A stretch of DNA of 64,000 nt from Stappia indica (lineage in GTDB: Bacteria; Pseudomonadota; Alphaproteobacteria; Rhizobiales; Stappiaceae). A program made the translations under genes and the position numbers. The stretch is from NCBI RefSeq assembly GCF_001696535.1, contig NZ_MBQE01000001.1, positions 1,116,001 to 1,180,000 on the forward strand, written 5' to 3'. Shown here piece by piece: positions 62,747 to 64,000 of the stretch. Each line of letters begins with the position of its first letter. Position 1 is the stretch's first letter. Under the pieces are notes generated by a model, which saw nothing but the letters and a program-made list of their open reading frames with translations, made no database searches and was not told the DNA's origin.

Positions 62747-64000
62747 TCAGCCCGCGCCCCCGGCTGCGACCGGATCCGCCGCCTGCGGAGCGGGCGGCGT
62801 GTCGCCGCTGCGGGCCGCCGTCTGCTGGGCATCCCCCGCGACCGGTCCTTGCGACATCGGCAGCTCGGACGGGGCGACCGGCGCCGTATCGGGCGAAGGC
62901 TGCAGATACTTGCGGCGGTATTCGGCAAGGAAGATATCGAGCGAGTCGACGCTCTGCAGATTGTCGAGCACGGACATAAACTCGACCCCGCGATCGGCGA
63001 CAGGCCGGGTGACGATGTCGAAGGCCGCGGCATCCGGGCTGTCGCTCATCTTGTTCATGAACTTCGCCTTCAGGCGCGACAGGCTGAAATCGTCATTCGC
63101 CAGCGAATAGCCGATGGCCGCGCGCAGGATGTCGGTGCGCTCCTGGTCCGCCAGCGCGACCGGGTCCGACCACCGGCCGCCGACCAGCCCTTCCAGCAGC
63201 TCGCCCGCCTCGCGCCAGCTCTGAGCAGCCCACAACGTATCCGCCTTCAACCGGTCGACGTCCTCGCCGCGCATGTTGCGAACGATCTCGAGCGCCAGAT
63301 CCGGGCGGCCGCTTTCGGTCAGGGCGCGCGCCTCCACCATGTTGCGCTGGCGCTCCAGCTCACGCGGCAGCTTGGCCTGCCGGGTGCGGTTGAGAACGCG
63401 CAGCGCCTCTTCCGGCTTGCGGTCCATCAGGTAGACGACGCCGAGATCGGCGGCGATCTGCGCACGCGCGGCCCCCTTGAGGCGATGATCGACCTGATGG
63501 CGCAGCAGCTCGGCAGCCTGGGCCAGAAGATCCATGTCGATGAGCCGGCCAGCGAGACGGCGGACCATCTCGTCGCCGCGCCGGCCCACCGGCGTCATCT
63601 CGCGGAAGTCGTAGAACAGCGCCAGCGCCTTGACCGGGTCCATCCGGTCCGCCTCGCCGTTGAGGAACAGATTGGCGAACACCGCGCCCATTTCGTCCTG
63701 CAGCAGTCGCGTGGTCTCGGCATCCGCATTCGCCTGCAGCGCCGACTGCATCGCCTCGAAGGCGCTGCGATAGTTCCCGGACTGGACTTCCAGCTGCGCC
63801 AGGAAACGCAGGGTTTTCAGCTCGGTCTCATCGCCGCGCCAGGAGGCGGCAAGCCCCGCAAGCTGGTCGATCGCCTCCGCGGTGGAGAGCTCCCCGTCGC
63901 GGTGGCGGACCCGCAGCGCCCGGTATGCCGCTTCCGCAGCCAGCGCGCGGTCCGGCGAACGCTGCACCAGGTCGAAGGCCGTCAGCGCCTCGCGAGACCG
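62747..64000 (-). CDS. TPR-like flagellar-region protein (partial, N-terminus beyond the window)
   Basis: A frame open to the right edge gives at least 417 residues. It shows tetratricopeptide-like helical repeats (LAAEAAYRALRVRHRDGELSTAEAIDQL; RSAFEAMQSALQANADAET; AQIAADLGVVYLMDRKPEEALRVL; RPDLALEIVRNM), and ends in a low-complexity Pro/Ala/Gly tail. The beginning is missing, so a signal or membrane anchor cannot be seen. It is convergent with fliP. In Hyphomicrobiales such proteins lie in the motility region and may be needed for flagellar function; the role is inferred from position. Confidence 0.75.
   Translation of the reverse strand, partial: RSREALTAFDLVQRSPDRALAAEAAYRALRVRHRDGELSTAEAIDQLAGLAASWRGDETELKTLRFLAQLEVQSGNYRSAFEAMQSALQANADAETTRLLQDEMGAVFANLFLNGEADRMDPVKALALFYDFREMTPVGRRGDEMVRRLAGRLIDMDLLAQAAELLRHQVDHRLKGAARAQIAADLGVVYLMDRKPEEALRVLNRTRQAKLPRELERQRNMVEARALTESGRPDLALEIVRNMRGEDVDRLKADTLWAAQSWREAGELLEGLVGGRWSDPVALADQERTDILRAAIGYSLANDDFSLSRLKAKFMNKMSDSPDAAAFDIVTRPVADRGVEFMSVLDNLQSVDSLDIFLAEYRRKYLQPSPDTAPVAPSELPMSQGPVAGDAQQTAARSGDTPPAPQAADPVAAGGAG

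Overview
The window is high-GC chromosomal DNA from an alphaproteobacterium. The order Hyphomicrobiales (Rhizobiales) fits best, possibly the Stappiaceae; that placement is an inference from gene content and protein style. Supporting signs are the PurS/PurQ/PurL purine arrangement, the DUF1476 F1-ATPase inhibitor zeta protein, the cell-cycle kinase CckA beside flagellar genes, a GAACN7GAAC-type LexA box before recA, and a perfect TTAA-N7-TTAAC CtrA box before flgB. I see no rRNA, tRNA, CRISPR array, insertion sequence or replication origin.

Layout. 1-2298: end of an unknown gene, a secreted DUF2259 protein, rpe and a membrane protein. 2343-18567: a scattered purine block (purB, purC, purS, a 35-residue membrane microprotein, purQ, purL, then bolA and a monothiol glutaredoxin). 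It is interrupted by a zeta-toxin-like pair with a serine hydrolase, an AT-rich gene with a HEPN-like motif (5351-6568), a lipoprotein, an HpcH/HpaI aldolase, the ATPase inhibitor, an SDR, an AraC regulator facing a peroxiredoxin, and a YegS-type lipid kinase. 18767-27087: mostly minus strand, with an Hsp70-like ATPase, a TtcA-like enzyme, a diguanylate cyclase, a Tat-exported metallo-beta-lactamase-fold protein, rpsD, murI and a SpoU RNA methyltransferase. 27331-34360: an HdeD-like protein, a histidine kinase with a periplasmic sulfite-oxidase-like partner, icd, a secreted protein, and a cupin/JmjC-like protein next to a BioF2-type acetyltransferase. 34381-43117: a cyclic-nucleotide-gated K+ channel, alaS, recA, a histidine phosphatase and the pseudouridine catabolic pair (PfkB kinase plus psuG).

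43273-47700 holds a tight cluster of poorly described genes: a coiled-coil protein, a DUF6384 membrane protein, a coiled-coil protein with a glycine-rich tail, and a lipoprotein. This is the best candidate here for an undescribed multi-protein system. 47830-50599 is a phospholipid-synthesis module (CDP-alcohol phosphatidyltransferase, CDP-diglyceride synthase, acyltransferase, membrane protein). 50643-53769 has a secreted protein divergent from a LuxR-type regulator with a perfect dyad between them, then an AT-rich foreign-looking insert carrying two orphan genes and a GNAT-fold gene.

53847-64000 is the cell-cycle and motility region. cckA, flhB, fliR, fliQ, fliE, flgC and flgB are read leftward; fliO and fliP are read rightward from the same intergenic region; a TPR-like protein runs off the window edge. 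CckA starts the CckA-ChpT-CtrA relay in this class, so the sensor kinase sits at the end of a run of genes whose first member carries a CtrA box, which suggests feedback.
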